From Certhia americana (Eukaryota > Chordata > Aves > Passeriformes > Certhiidae), in assembly GCA_018697195.1 (NCBI GenBank), contig CM031866.1:6630407-6694406 (forward strand): a stretch of 64,000 bases of DNA. The letters run 5' to 3'. Below, piece by piece: positions 29,301 to 44,100 of the stretch. Below the pieces are notes generated by a model, which was not told where the DNA came from, searched no databases, and saw only the letters and a list, made by a program, of their open reading frames with translations. Position 1 is the first letter of the stretch. Every line of letters begins with the position of its first letter. The position numbers and the translations under genes were made by a program.

Positions 29301-32300
29301 ATATCTTATCTGGTAGTGACAAGCCTGTACCTTCTGGTTTTGCACTGTATCTTTCAGAAAAGTCATTAGCTTTGGCTGATATTAAAGATGATTAATTTCC
29401 TGGAAACAGTCCATGAAGAACTAACCAGCCTTTCTCCTTAAAAAGGTGGGAAAAAAACCTCACCTGGTTTCTAATCTTAGTCTGCCTAGGCACAAGTTGT
29501 TAAAGTAGGGTGGGTTTGCTTTCCTCGTGTCTGATACACTTGCTTTCAGAGTTTTATTCTCAAGCAGACACTAAAATCTATGAAACCATCCCAACAAGTG
29601 TCTGATATGTTAGTCAACATAACCAGTTAACATAGTTAACATCTGCCTGCTTAAATCTGTCAGAAATGGCCTCTTTGGCTCTTCTGAGTCCTAGTGGCTA
29701 AGAGTATTACTCTTCTTGTTGAGCTGTAACTGAATAGGAAAGGGAGTTTTTAAAGACTCTGACTGTTGACCCAGGCATGTTTCCAGTGTTTTGGTGTCCA
29801 GCTGAGCTCTGAGAGCATCAGTGAGCCAGAATGCTGAGGGGTGGGGAGGCATCCATGAGGCTTTTGTACCAAGCTGCCCTTCCTGGAAATGACATTCCTT
29901 CAAGATTCTTCAGTCCATGTAATGGAGAATAAAATATCTCATTAGTGGAGCCCATTTCAAAGAGGCCTTTGCTCTTTGTGTTCCATATAGCTACATCCTT
30001 GCATTAGCCCAAAGCATTTCTAATGCTGCAGTGAAATAAATGAGTCTGCCAGGCTTTCAATGGCTTGTTAAAAGGCCTGAGGGGGGAGGGTCCTGTGGGA
30101 ATGGCTTCCTTTAATATGTTTGCTTTTTTAATGTTGGCTTTCCAGTATGAAGAGTCAGACTCTGCTTCTGTGGGTGGAGGAACTGTAAAGTTTGATAGCA
30201 ACCAAATCCTGTGCATGCCCTGTTGAATCACAGTGACTTCTGTCCCTGGAAGTTCCCTCTCTACAGGAAACCTGGAACTGAAACATGTACACTTCTTGGA
30301 TTTGTTGATAGTTGTCAATTCACTTACTGTGCAAGTAAATATTTTGATGATGGCTTTCCCAAAGACCTGGGGTTTTTGAAAGGCTGCACAAAGAATTTGC
30401 TGTGGCTCTACTGGCTTTTGTTGTACTTGTCTGTTGCTGTCTGGAAAGGGTGAGACTTGGGATTTTTTTTCTCATCACACTTGTACAGATGAAGTGCACT
30501 CTGTTAACAGTAATGCTGAAATGTTTCCTGTAACTTGATTGTCAGCTTTTTGTGATGAAGAGGCAAATGAAAAGACCACAAATTCAGTGCTTGCTTTCCA
30601 CTGATTGATTTTAAAGTCATCCCTCATTTAAAATTAGGACTTAACAACATTGCTGGAGAGACCTGTAGGTCTTTGGGGCTGTCGTGCATGTGAGTGAGTT
30701 AAAAAAAGATAAAAAACTGTGTGGAGAGCTTCAATTTCTTTGGGTTCCTCAATGTGGATCTCAAATGCTTTGATGGATGAAAAGGCTTGATTGCTTCCAG
30801 CCTTTTGGTAATTTTGCCTAGCCTGCCAGAAGTGAATCTAGTGTTTTGTATATGGAAAAGGCCAAATGTTTGTCCATTTAGATTAATGCTGACCCAGTTA
30901 GAGGAGATTCTAGATTAAAATTTGTCTGGCTCAACCCTGTGGTTATCTAATTTTTTTTTAACAGACAAGTTTATTGAGTCAATGCAAAAAGGGTTTAACA
31001 GACAGAAGCAAGGTGACCTCATCCCAGCTGGTTAAAGAGGGAGACATTTGTCCTATGTGATTAGAGGCAAAGCTCCAATCCATTTTAGTAAGCTAAACCC
31101 TTAGAATTTTAGAGCTGAGAGCCTTGACTCAGCCCTTGCAAATCTGCCCTGGCTGAGACAGGTCTTCAGTTCAGGTTTAGGTTTAGTTTAGACAGTTTAG
31201 GTCTTCAGAAATACCAGACTCTAGAGGAAGTGCATCAAGTGACAGCTGAATCTATAGAGTATGGAGTCTTCATGGACTAGCTCCACTGCTTAAATAATCA
31301 CTGCAGAAAGTTGTGCAATTGAAGCAGTGCCAGCTTTATGTTACATCTACAGGCTGATCTAAGCTTTAGGGTAAAGATTTTGACAAATACATGAACTCCT
31401 AGCACATGTTTGAGGTGCGTAAGTTCTGTGAATGTGTGTTTTACTGTCTAAAATGGAAAATACTAGTTCATAAGTGTCAAAGTATAATCCTGCCTGCCAA
31501 CAGCTGATTTTTCTGAAAGTAATGGCATGTTGGTATGCTGTTCTAAGGGAGTGACAGGCTAACATGAGATATAAAAGTATCAGAAATGATGTGCTGTGTT
31601 TGTAATCTGAAGATTATATAGGAGAGAACATTCTCAGGGAGATAGGGTTTAGTTGTATCAATTATACTGAGTCACTAGTACAAAATCCTAATGATTTATT
31701 GTGCTCAGTTTTATTTTTAAAAATTCACTAAGGTGAAAGCTGTAAACAGCAAAGTAGCTTGAAATCCAGGTGTCAGGATGGTGTCAGGCATTAATGTCTC
31801 TTAATTTTCTGAATAAAACAGTGATGAGAAGATATCAACAGAACTTCTGGCAGTTTGATCTGAGGGAGATTTGCTTGAGCACCTGGTTGTCCTTGAGGTC
31901 AGTAACCTGGTCTGCTCTTCAGCCAGTTTTACCTTCCCTGGTGAAGCCTTCTGTCTCCTGCAGAACTAATGGTAGTGTTGGTGAAAGCTTACCAAGCAGA
32001 GATGAGATCACATCCTGCAGCTAAACATTGTACTTGATCTCCTCTCATGATACCCGTGCAATCTTCTGAGTAGAAGAATAGAAAGCACATCCTTTCCCTT
32101 CTACTGTGAACCTCAGAACTGGACCACAAAAGCTAAAGTGTTGTCCAAGATTAAATGTCTCTGCTTCCCTCACTCTGATCTGCTATGCACATGGTTGTGG
32201 TGGCAGAAACTTTCCAGCATGCTGCAAGTCAATAGTTGATGTCACATGTGTTTTCTTCCAAGGGGTTTTGGTGTAGCTACATTGAGTACAGAAAGTACTT

Positions 32301-34038
32301 CTGAGGCTCTATTCCTGCTATAAAGGAGAGTAAGGCTTTGGTATGGTCTGTCCCGATAGTGTGTTTTCCATTTGGAAGCAGCAGCTGTGGCAGAGAGCAG
32401 ACAGTTCTGGAGCTTTTCCTGGAAGCTCTGGGGCTCCATCGATTTGTTGTGCCTGTGGGAAGGCAGTTCTAGTAGCAAGTATTGCTTACGCTTTTATGGT
32501 CACAGGCTGAAAGCTTTCTCTTTTATTGGCATGATCAAATTCTTGTAACAAGCCTTCTTGCATTTGCTCTAGTATTAATTAGATGTCTGTGTCTGAGCCT
32601 CCTGTGGCTCCCACTGTGTTGAAGTGTGATATGTTGTAACATCTCAAACAGCAAGTGTGGGAACAAGCAGAGACTGTTTGTGAACTCCCATCTGTAGGAG
32701 CGAGCTGCCTTGCTAAGCCTGAAAAAAAGTAGCAGGAAACTTCCTTCAGTCTGGCTTCACACTTCAGTAACATTGTCGGTACTGCAAAGTTGAGGAGTGT
32801 CCTGCTAATCCTAGTCCTTTACATAGGATGAGCTGGATAGGTTCTCTGAGTACACCCTCTCACTGTCTTGCAGAGATGAAGTCTCTCTGCTCCTGAAGTT
32901 GCATTTGCACACTGCAAATGAGTTAATACACTGTAGGCAGGTGATCTAGTCTGGAATCTGTCCATTATAACAGATTTCTGATGCAGCTAGATCAGAGTTG
33001 ATTATGATTGACTACACAAATAGTTTGCTGTGTCTGCAATGGGACCTTTGTTTAATTTGTGCTCATCCTTTCCAGCTGAGAAATGCAGCTTTATCAGTAA
33101 TAATCAATTTGCTTTCCCCCCCACACTCACAGGGTAGTCTGGGCAGCACGTGAATCGGTGGCAAGTCTTCTGAGGACTGGCAAATTTTTCTAGTTTGAAG
33201 AAAATTGGAATTGGTAAGACTTGGCTTGTCACTTATCTTACTTGGGTTACCCATGTGACTTAGGAAAGACCCAGGGAAAAACCTGTCCCTTCAACAATAA
33301 ATGCAGTCAACTGGTTGAACTGTATGTTCAAAATAAGCTGGATCAGTTTAAGGATTTGATTTCAAGCTGGAAGAATGTATTTTCTTATACTTCTTTGCTT
33401 CTGTTCCTTTACTCTGAAGCTCTTGAAAGAAATCTAGTCCTTCAGCTGCATGAATAAAAATAAATGCTGAAAATGCCAGTCCATAAAGTGACCATCTTAA
33501 GTACGGGCAGGACTTAGTACCAGTGTTCTTATGGAACTGCAAGACTCAGGCTGAGGAACTGACACAGTAGTTCTTTTAGGTGCTCCTTTTCAAGTACACC
33601 TTGAAAAGTACAGACTTGAACACCTGTGAAAGAACAAGTGTCCAAAGCTACAAAGGTGCCTTTATAGCCTGGCTTTTCACCCAGCTTCTGTTTGACCTGG
33701 GTAGTCTTGGCCAAGACTCTGCATGTATTGACTGGCTGTGGACCAGAGGCTGACACCTGAGACACTGATGCAATTCTAGATCAACACTGATTAGGAATAA
33801 ATCTCCTTCACAGCTGATCATCCAGTTTTTTCCTCTGTTGGTCAGGGTATTTAGAACAATGCCAACTAAATTGTCTTCCAGCTTAGAAGTTGCTAGTCTG
33901 AGTTGGTATGCTAGGATTTCCTGGCAGCGTTGGCTGACAAATTTAGTTGGTTAGCACAATTGTATATTTAACATGACAGTTGATATTCATATTCAAGGCA
34001 ATATTTCTAAGAGCTTAAATGTTGTTTTTTATCTCCAG
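23308..34038 (+). other. ABHD2: ABHD2 intron 1
   Basis: About 10.7 kb within the 5' UTR. The first few hundred bases belong to the CpG island and hold a 16-base tandem repeat; the rest is AT-richer and featureless to me. Small tandem duplications occur (ATTGATTTAATTTCA twice near 25720-25749). Alternative 5' exons may lie here but cannot be identified. Confidence 0.6.
23481..23576 (+). repeat. 16-base tandem repeat, six copies
   Basis: Unit TGGGGATGCCCCTCGG or the variant ending GA. Copies start at 23481, 23497, 23513, 23529, 23545 and 23561, with a decayed seventh. It lies 173 bases inside ABHD2 intron 1, within the CpG island. Each unit holds the near-palindrome GGGGATGCCCC. Since 16 is not a multiple of 3, the apparent protein repeat there has a 16-residue period and is spurious. 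Confidence 0.95.
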
Positions 34039-34045
34039 GCTGAAA

Positions 34046-34239
34046 ATGAGTGCAATATTGGAAACCTCTGAGCTGCCAGCAGTGTTTGATGGGGTGAAGC
34101 TAGCTGCAGTTGCTGCTGTTCTCTATGTTATTGTTCGCTGCTTGAATTTAAAAAGCCCGACTGCCCCTCCTGAACTCATTTACCAGGACTCTGCTTTGGC
34201 TCGCTTTCTACTCAAATCCTGCCCACTTTTGACCAAAGA
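34046..34239 (+). CDS. ABHD2: ABHD2 coding exon 1: membrane anchor
   Basis: Acceptor TCCAG ends at 34038, and seven 5' UTR bases precede the ATG at 34046. The exon codes for residues 1-64 plus two bases of codon 65, including the signal-anchor segment rich in Ala, Val and Leu. Donor GTAAGT starts at 34240. An upstream in-frame ATG at 34019 is intronic. Confidence 0.95.
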
Positions 34240-37200
34240 GTAAGTAGTATATTTTTTCCATGTTGACCTGTATTATAGAAAGAAGAGCTGCACTTATCCA
34301 TTCTTCCTCATGTGTTTCATAGACTCGGGTTCAAGTGAATGTCAGGATATACTCTTACTAAAATACATCTTTTCTAAGTCAAGCATTTCTTTATTGTCTC
34401 AGGTACCTGGACTTATGAACAAACCTTGTGTCGAGTTTTCCACAGCTGCCTAGAAAAAATCATCACTGTCCATCTTTATAGAAGCTGTGTGCTGATACTC
34501 TACTATACCAGCACCAATAGCCCACTGTCTTTGGAAATGGGGGAGGGATGGATGCAGTCAGCACTTGTTCATGTTCTTGTACTCCTTTTTATTAGGGAAG
34601 GAATCTGTTGGGGCTCACAGGAAGGAAACATTTTCATGGTGTGTCAGTGCCCTTATAATATTACACAGGGTTGGCTATTAGTTTTAAAGTGCCTGCTCTC
34701 ATCTGAAGTACTTCAAGTTGATTGAAAACTAATGAAATTTATTACTGGTAGAGCACATCCTAACTAGTTTTAATAAAGTAATGACATAGAGGCCAGCTCT
34801 GAGCCTGTTGAATACACTTTCAAATTGACCTTGTGTCAGCTGTGTATTTGAGCAGGCTGATCCCTGACCTTCCATTCCAAGACCTCCAGAATCAGTGCTG
34901 CTGCCCTTATCTTCACCAAGAACATTCTCCAATAATAGCAAGCATTTAGTACAATTTCATGAGGCTTTGGAGGGACAAGGACTTTGATTACAGTATTTCT
35001 CTTCTGTAATCACTTTGAAAACTTGCAAGTTCTATTTAGAAGCTCTAAGTACATCAATTATATACTAAGTGCTGAGTGCAGCTGCATGAACTTTCCTTTT
35101 GGATCTCAAAAGTCAAGCTGACTTAAGGATAGTCATTTTAGGGGAGATGAGAGGCTTTTAGTGGTGCTGTGTTAGGTGCCTTGATTACATAAGGTATAAG
35201 ATGTTAGGCCATGGGGTCTGTAAACTTTCAGAGGAAACAAACATCTGTTGAAATTGGAACCCAGAGAGTGTTCTTTGATGCTCTCCAGGTTAGTGGCAAC
35301 ATAAATGTTTGGATTCTTGATTATATCTACTGCCTTAACTGCAAAGCAATTCCTTTCCTAAAAAATATGTTAAGGTTTGAGTTACTTGGTACTTCAGATA
35401 CTTGCCCATGCCAGTGTTGCACTCCAGTATGACATGTCCCTGGTCACTGAGGGAGCAAACATGAAGCTGTGCTGATTACCAGCCTTGAAGGCATATTAGT
35501 ATCAAGCTGGTCTTTGGAAATGGATTGGAAGCTAATGTAGAGTTCATTTTCCTGCTGTTTCAGCTCTGTTCTCACAGCACAGGCTCCTAGCACTGCTGTA
35601 TTAGGGGCATGTCTTTGACTTCCAGTTGGAGAACAAAGCATTCCCAAAAGAGTGAAAATGCAAAGCATGTCCAGCAGTGTTTAGACATCTGTTGTGCATT
35701 ATTTGCAGGACTGATGAGCTGCTTGCAGAAGCCTGGTGTTGTGTTAATAGCATGCAAGTTTGGGTTGTTTGCTGTCTCTGGATCAGCTGAGCTCAGGCTT
35801 GGCCAGCTTCTCTGAAAACTGTAGCAGTCATCTCCAATACCTGGTTCTTGGGCAAAATATTGTCTGAAAAACTTCCATGACAAAAACAAGCAAACTCAGT
35901 TAAACCTGAACAAAATGTATGAATAGGTAGCTGTTCAGTCCTCTTACCTCTATCTCTATTAAGGAAGACAGGACTGTTGGGAACATAATTGCTGTTGGGA
36001 ATTGAAAGAGTTTACAGGGAAGACAGCTTTAAGATGTATATGTGATTATTTCTTTTTACTGTTCTAGTGATGTTATCACAGACTCTTTTTTCAATATAGA
36101 TTTTTTTTTTAAATTCCAAGCAATTCTGTCTTTAGGCATGAAAGTCACCTGGAGACTAAAGGGGAACAAATGTATTTAAATTCCAGCAATTATGCATGAA
36201 AGAGTTGGTAGGATAATTAGGAAAAAGCTACGTGAAAACAGCTTGTGCCATACTCCACCGAAAAATCTTGCAAGGCTTTGATTACTTGCTAATTATTCAG
36301 AGTGTTAGGAAAGCTGATTAAGCAGCTCTTTTCAGATTCTACCATGAAAGCAAAATAAGTAGCCCAGCAATCCCTTCTGTTATATTAGCACTGGGTTTGC
36401 TGTCAGATCTGTTATAAGACCAATTCTTCTGTGCTGAGGAATGTTCATAGCTGTGAACTGGCTTTCAGACCTGCTTTGTTCAGCTCCTGCTTAAGGGAGG
36501 AAGGGGTGAGGACACTGCTGTGAAAAAGAAGGCTGGCAGGGAGAAAGCAGAAACAAGTAAAGTTGTTCTATCTGTGCAGGTTAAAAATTCTTAGAGTAAA
36601 CTCTTTTGGTTTATATTTTCCCTTTATGGCACAATTCTCATCTCTGGTCTACTTCAGTGCATTGTAACTGTGGTGTCATTCAGTAAGCCAAGCAGTGGTG
36701 GATGAATAATTTAAGAACTTTGAATTGTAAAACTGCCTAAGATGGCTGTGTGCCAGGTACTTTGTACTTGTAGATATTAGTACTGGTTTTTGCAGTTCTG
36801 TAAACTGCCAGAAACTTTCTACATATCTACCAAACACTGGGAAGCAAGAGAATCTGTCTTCCTAGAGCTCATGTTCTTATCCCTTTTTCCATTCCTTTGA
36901 TCCTGTCCAGTCTGTGCTTTGGCTTACCAAGTGGAGTGGCATATTCAGACCCTTTTCCATTCAAATTGCTGTTTCTTGTATGGAAGCTCTTGCAATTCAG
37001 CACAGCTATTGGTGCCCTTGAGCACTTGGGCCTAACTGCTGGTGGCAGCTGTGTCCTTTTCCTGTCTTTCAAAAGGGTACAGAAAGTCCTTCATCTGCTC
37101 TTATTCCTGTGGAAATGCAGTGCTGGCTTTTTGATTCATGAGGGTAAATTTGGCCAGTGCTTGCTGTACAAGGCTAGACATTTTTGGCTGTTTACAGTTT

Positions 37201-38085
37201 ATTCTAACAAAGCGTGTGTATCTTTATTTCTGGAGAGATGTGGCACGTGTCATCCGTATTGAGAATAATTATCCTTGCTATCTGCACACTTTTTATTATC
37301 ACTAAAGGCAAGCTTCTCGAAGATTGAGGCAAATGACTGTCAAGCCTGTTAGTAAACACTGTCAAAGATCCAGCCTAGATCCTTCTTATCCTTTGTTTGC
37401 ACACCAACCTATGCTGGGTGAGCAGGCTGCCTGGTACCAGAGGACTCTTTTACACTGTCACTGCTTTTCTCTTAGATGCAAGGAAATGAATAGTCAGAAA
37501 AGCTGTCTTCAAGCTTTTCAGTGTTCTTTTCTTCCCCCTAATAGCGAGCAGTGTTTGATCCCTGTCAAATCCTAGGTGTTTTACTCTGGGAGGAACACTT
37601 CCAGGAGAATAATAAACTAGAAGAACAGTGTTACCCCTGAAGCTTTGGCAGGTGAACATGCTGAGAGGTGGGGGAGAATGGCAGCTCCCTGTTGGTAAGT
37701 TGAAACATTGACCTTGCAGAGAAGCAGCTCGGGGGTCTGAGTTTTTGCTGGGTGCTGTGGTGTTGGCAGCAGCCTTGGATTTTCCGGCTCTTATCAGCAA
37801 GGAAGATTCTGCGTGCTGTAAATCTTCATGCTTTGTTTTGACTAAAATACTCCTGGTAGTTATTGGTGGGGGGAGGAGAGGTGTGTTGGGCACTTTATGG
37901 AATGAAAACTTCTGAAATGGTGAAGGAGGTGGTTTAGCCAAGGAGGCCAGTCTGTACTTTTAAATAGTTCTGACTTCATACAGGTCCTGTGGGCAGCAAA
38001 CAAACACTTCTACTCTATTTGTTTCTTTTTTGAGACTTGGGGGATGTGGAAGCTCCATAACTTGCTTAAAATTTTTTTGTTGCAA

Positions 38086-38116
<31 letters not shown>

Positions 38117-41100
38117 CATCACATTGAGCAGTCTAGCTGAGCTGATGCAGAAAAAGATGCTTTCTATGTATTTGGGGTTGAGGGTTGAACCCTGCAGACT
38201 TTCATATGAATTTCCTTGATTTGAATTCAATTTGCACTCCCTAGCATCAAATAAAGGGCAAGGCTCAAACAAAGTTTGATTTTGTAAAGCATTCTTTAAA
38301 TACCTCCAATATGCTCTGTAAAGGGGAAAAATAATCTCTTACCTGTTGTAATGCAGGCAAAAGTTCTTAAAATGTCCTGACACTGACAAGTTGTAGGCTC
38401 TGTTTTCTTACCATCAGTATCCAGTGCTTTATAGCACATAAAGGCCATGAAAGAGTTAATGTTTAAAGTGTTAATCTCCTCAGATGAAATGAAGCAATGC
38501 TCCAGAAATAAGCCTGTTGCTGAACTTCTATTCCACTTCACATCTTTGAGGACCTGAATGCTGATGCCTGCTAATAAAAATAGCACAGTTTTTATGTGCT
38601 TTGTGTGAGCTGCTTATACAGCTGCTGCTTTTCTAAATTCCTGCATACTGGATTATGTATGTGCTCTAAAATGATAATCTACTGCCTGAGAGCCACTAAA
38701 CTTAATCTACAGTCACATGCTGGAATTGTTTTAAATATTAAAATGCTGAGAGAATTCTAGGGAAAGCTAGGAATTGTCTTTTCTCAAACACTGTGGGCAG
38801 CCACCTAGCAAGATGTGAGGCTGCACTGCACAGCTGAAATGCAGGTTTGGAGCTCAAACACTAACATTGGTGAGCAGATTTATGTAACTGGCTGTGAATT
38901 CTCTTAGCCACTTAAGAGTGATGAACTCTTTACTTGTTGGGCCATGTAAGTGACCTTCCATAATAGGTAAATACCATCCCCAGACCTGTTCTCTCTGCCT
39001 TTTGCAGAGTCCTATTACTGGAAGTTACAGGGCTGGTTACTGGAAGATGTAACTGCTTCAAATATTTATCTTTCTTCAGAGTTCCTGCTATCTATTGCAA
39101 CTGACCAAATCAAAATAGGGAAATGAATCAGTTAAAAGCCTTTGGGTCTGGAGAAAGCTTGGAAGCCATTTTTGGTTCACAGAAATAAAAACCTTCATTG
39201 TTGGTACAACACAACTTTTCCTTTTTTGTTTATATCAGTACATGCTTGTCTGGGTTGTTGTGTTACACTGTCCTTGTGTGGAGGCCTTGGCAAGAGGTCC
39301 TCCTGGCTGGTGTTCACTGTTCAGCTTCTGTCACCATAAGCCCCTATTGCTTAACAGTGGGAATGCTGCTTGTGAACATGATGTTTGTTTCTGGGCTTTT
39401 GTACATCTGGGAGCAGCTTGTCTGGAACAGGACCCTGAGGAATATGTTCTGAACCATCTCCGTGCTGTGCTGGAGTAGTCTCTGCAGTACACTGCTTTTC
39501 AGAACTACTTCAATTTATAGCAGAGGAAGGAGTTGAAAATCTGTTGTGTCCTTGAACATTTTTCTTGTTTCTACTTGTTATCAGTGCTGGAGGGAAGCCA
39601 CCTGCTTTTGAGCGAAGGGCCCTTGTTTGGGAGACATGGTTAAATTTAGCAGTAATTATAGTTTAAGCATAAATTCTGAAGGGGAGTACTCAAATGCTCC
39701 TTAGACTGAGTACTACTTAGTTGCTTAGTCTGCATGGTTGTGTTTCTCTGTGTTACATCCTGCTGAGCTTGTTTTCTTAAGGTAAACCATAAGAAGAATG
39801 CCCTGAGTACCTGCTCTTCTGTTTGTCTTTGCATGGTTGTTTTGGAGAAGCATCTTTTTTCAGCTGTTTGCCAGGAGGAATGTTGACTTCACTACAAAAC
39901 GGTCTGTTCTACCTCTTGCTATCAGCGCTGGATAGTTAGTTTTTTTCAGCTGGGTTGAGGATAGAAATGTCTCTGAACTGCTTTTTACATAATAAATTTA
40001 AATAAAATTGATCTGATCTGTGCTTTCAGAGGGTAAAGGCTTTTGAAGCAAGTTTGCTCCCTCACCAGTGTGGTATCATGCACCTCCTTGACTGAGGAGT
40101 TCTTTCCATGCTCTCTTCTTTGAGTGGGTTTAGTAAAAGCTGAAAGTCCACACAAACCCTGTATAACAAGATGACCCATCCTTCAGTCTCTTACAGTTTT
40201 GTACCAGTAGGCTCAGGACTTTCTCTTGGACGTTCTTGTAGACTTTGTATCAGCAAAAGACATAAAAGTCACATGAAGATTTCAAAAATAGATTTGCCCA
40301 ATTGCAAAATGGAGAGTCAACAGAAATAGTGTGACAAGCAGATCATATGTCTGATTCTGCTATAGATTATAAGGATACGTTGTCCTCAGCTGAGAACAGA
40401 TTTTACTCAAATTCAGTAAAAGACAGGAGTCGCTCTTACTGTCAAGGCTTTACAGGGTTTTTGTAATAGGTTAGATTGGCAACTTGTCTTGGTAAACAGT
40501 AGTAATATTTTTATTAGCTGCTTGGTTTTTGCATCAATCTGGTAAGGTAAGTTCTGTCTTAGTTTTTCACTGATAATACAAGATCTGTGCTATCTGGGCA
40601 GCTTTTTTCCCTTTCCCTATTAAAGTGTTGCCTTCAGTCTCCCAAGCCTGGATACTTAAGGGATGTGCTTTGCCTCACAAGTCTATTGCTTAAAGGCTGA
40701 TGGGCCTAAGCAAAGACTGGTGAGATAAGTAGCTTCTGTCTGAACACTTGCATGTATTTCAGAGCTTCAATTGCTTGAAAACTTACGTGCAAACTAGAAA
40801 TATGTTTAAGGCCTCGGTATAAAGTTACAAATCTCTGCATCAGAGTACTATGCACATTACTCATGCTGAAGCTTGGCCTTTGAATATTTATCTGAAAGAA
40901 TGTAGTTACATGCAGAGTGACTAACACAAGCCATCTTTGTCGCAGGCAGCAAGGCTTAAGCAGCTGACTGGACTTAGCATCATAAAAGATAAGCTGAGCA
41001 TTTTATTTGGTCCATGGGATGCTTGAACACTTGTGCCTTCTGCAGGGAGCAGCAGTGAACACTCCCTTGTCCATAGAGCTTCTCACACAGTTTTAGCTTT

Positions 41101-44100
41101 GAGGGAAATGTGGGAACTGTAGTTGTCACTTGACCATCATTATGGATGGAGCAAAAGGGATTCCTGCCTTAAAACAGGTCAAGGAAACTGCATGTGCTGT
41201 TTGCCTGCAAAAGCAGTATGAAGGCTTGATTTATTGCAGATCAGTTCTTAGATAACCTCCAGCTGGGTTATGCAGAGACAGGTCTGGGGCTTTCTTTCCC
41301 CAGAGAAACCATCAGTGACCTGAAGAGGCAGGCTGTGGGAAGCAGTGCACTCCTGGGAAGCTGTGTGCTTGAAACCATTTGCTTTTGTTTAAACTCTGGC
41401 AGTAGTGGTAAGGCTTTGGGGACTATTTTAATTTCATCTCCAACAACATCCTGTGGTATGTGCTGCTGTATCTGTTCCAGTGGATGGCTGTAACCTATAG
41501 CTGGAAACTGAACTGTAGATTAAACATGAGGATAAGATTGGTGCTTGAGGAGATACCTGATTTATTTTGGTTTGTTTTGGGTTTCTTCATGGTAGCAGTA
41601 ATTGGTAATAGCTATATAACTTTGTAGCTGGACAAATTGCCTTCCTGTTAGCCCTATAGGGTAAGATTTGGGGATGGTATTTGATTTGAAAAGCACTGTA
41701 TGGAAATAGAATCACCAAAACTTTCCAATGCATGTTCTCACCCAAGATTAGAAACTCTGAAGCAATGTTGATGTCTGAGTCTCTTTTAAAAGAGCTGCAA
41801 ATTCTTATTATAGGTTATATTTGTCAGCTGCCCTCAGGGGGTGCTAGCAAAAACTCTGTAAAGGATGTCTGTAAAAGAAGAGACAGTCTAGTGTGGAGTA
41901 TGGCTACTGATATGAACTGGTGGTACAGTAAATGACTGGGGTGAAGCCAGCTGTTTTCCTCATGTTAGGAGAGCAGTGTCTCTTCTATCTGGTGTAATAG
42001 TTGTGTTCAGAGCCCTTGTGCTGAGCTGTATGTGACTTGAGCAGAATCACATGTGATTCTTGTGCAGCCTGGTTTAGTCTGGCTGCCCTATCCCGGTGGA
42101 TACCTACCCTGAACTGTGAGAAGGAACCCACTGTCTGCTTTCCACCTGCAGCTATTGCAGAGGATGAGCTTGTCCAGCCTCTATCAGTGCTGGGAATCTG
42201 CACAGTTGTACATCATTCCTGGCAAGGCCCAGTGCAGAGATGCTGGGCTGACAGAAGAGGGGTGCTGCTCCTGGCCTTGCCTGCATCCTTTGAAAAGCTT
42301 TATAGCTGAGTGATCAAATCCAGAATGCACTGAGGGCTAACTTACAAGGTTTTGAGCATCAGCTGGCAGCTTTTACAGCCTTTATTGAAGCAGTATCAAC
42401 TTCTCCAGAAATCTGTTTTGGGTCTCTTTGGGAAGTGCACGTATGAAAATGAGTGAAACTACAGCGAACTGTTGTGTTGCTTTTACTGTAAGAAGTCCTC
42501 CTCAGAGATAAGAGAAAAGAATGGGGAGAAAGAGGGCATACTGCTGCTCTTGTCTAGCTGAAAAACCCTAAATAGTTTTTATTTGATAGGAAGTCTTTTT
42601 AAGGCTTGTGTGGGGGAAGAGGGAGTTGCAGATATGACACATAAGAGCTGGCATGGGGAAAGGTCCATCTGTATGAGTAGGTAGTGTCAGAGCACAAAGG
42701 TAGGGTTTCTGTCACATTCTAGTGGATTATGGGCTTAAATAGTAAATTTGAGTCCTGAGCTGCCTAGTTTTTTGTGAACGGGAAAGAACATGATCTCTGC
42801 TTCATATGCTCTCTAAAACTCAAAAGGAATAATTGCAGGAAGCCCTAAACACAACAGGGAGGGAGTTGCTAATCCCTCAGGATCCAAGGTGAAGTCAGAA
42901 GCTCTCAAGCTTTTTCTGGATACCCTGCTCTGTGCACCAGAGACCACAGTTCTTTAATTGGAAGTGTGTCCCTTGGGACTGTAGTTCCCCTCAACAATAA
43001 ATCATTCGTGCTTTCCTGTTCAGAGCTGATGTAACTCTCTTTTTCAAGGCATTGGCTCAGTCTCCTTTGCTGAGTGACCAGGTGACCTGCCCACAAGTGG
43101 TGGTGCTAGGGCACAGTATGTTTCCTGTTAAACCACTTGCAGCTCTGCTTGTGCTAAAAAAAATCTGATAACTAAGCCTTTAATGCTTTTCAGCTCATAG
43201 CTGTGTTTCTCACATATCTTTTTTGAGGGACTGTAAGCCAGGAAAGGAGAGAGACAATCTGCTTTGTCACATAGCTTTAATATACCCTTGATAAGCGTAA
43301 GTAATTAGTAGATTCACCCCTCTTACTGAAAGGGATTTATTTGGTGGAGTTTGGTCAGCCCTGACTCATTCTCTTAACACTGTCCCAACTTTCACCTAAT
43401 TCTGAAAGGCAAAATTAACCTGTACTGTAATTTTTCCTTAAAACTGAGTAAAGCAATTCTGTGTAAAATGGTCCCAACTAGCAAGTCTCAGGGCTTTCAA
43501 TTTTCTGGAACTTGGTGTGAATCCTGTTATTTCTGCCACTGGCTTGTGCAGTCAAGTGCTTACACAAATTCATGCAGCTCAACCCTGGAGGCTTTGGTGT
43601 TTCAATTGAAACAGATTTTCAGTTCTGGAGTTTGGTACAGTATCTACACTTTGGCTGGTTGGAAACGTGCAGTCCCAATCTTGCCGAGACACAAGGCCTC
43701 TGTGTATTTAGTGAGAAGCATTTGTTCCCCTAACATCTCAACATAGGGAATGTCTGGGTTTTGGCTTCTGCTGCTGCTGTCAGTGCTGATTTTTCAGCTT
43801 TGAGAGTGTTTTGGTCTCTCCTCTTGTGTAAGGCTGCAAAGATCACTGCAGCCAGTTCAGTCAGAGCAAAAACAATTCCATATTTGTTACTGTATCTGGG
43901 AGCTGGTGAGCGACTTGTTGTGGGAGTGCTTATGTGTTCTCAAGGGCTCATTAACACAGCAGGGGTAAGCAATTAAATTACTGCCTTTCAGGTACATTCC
44001 ACCCCTCATCTGGGGAAAGAGTGGTCATATCCAGACAGCTCTTTATGGAAAAATGGGAAGAGTGAGATCACCACATCCATATGGACTTCGCAAGTACCTC

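Noticed and set aside
31161..31208. Telomere-like GGTTTAGGTTTAG patch flanked by GGTCTTCAG direct repeats
   Set aside because: Only about two imperfect units; more likely a small local duplication than an interstitial telomere.
34019..34045. Upstream in-frame ATG that would add nine residues to ABHD2
   Set aside because: It lies in the polypyrimidine tract and acceptor of intron 1; the ATG at 34046 matches the known N-terminus.
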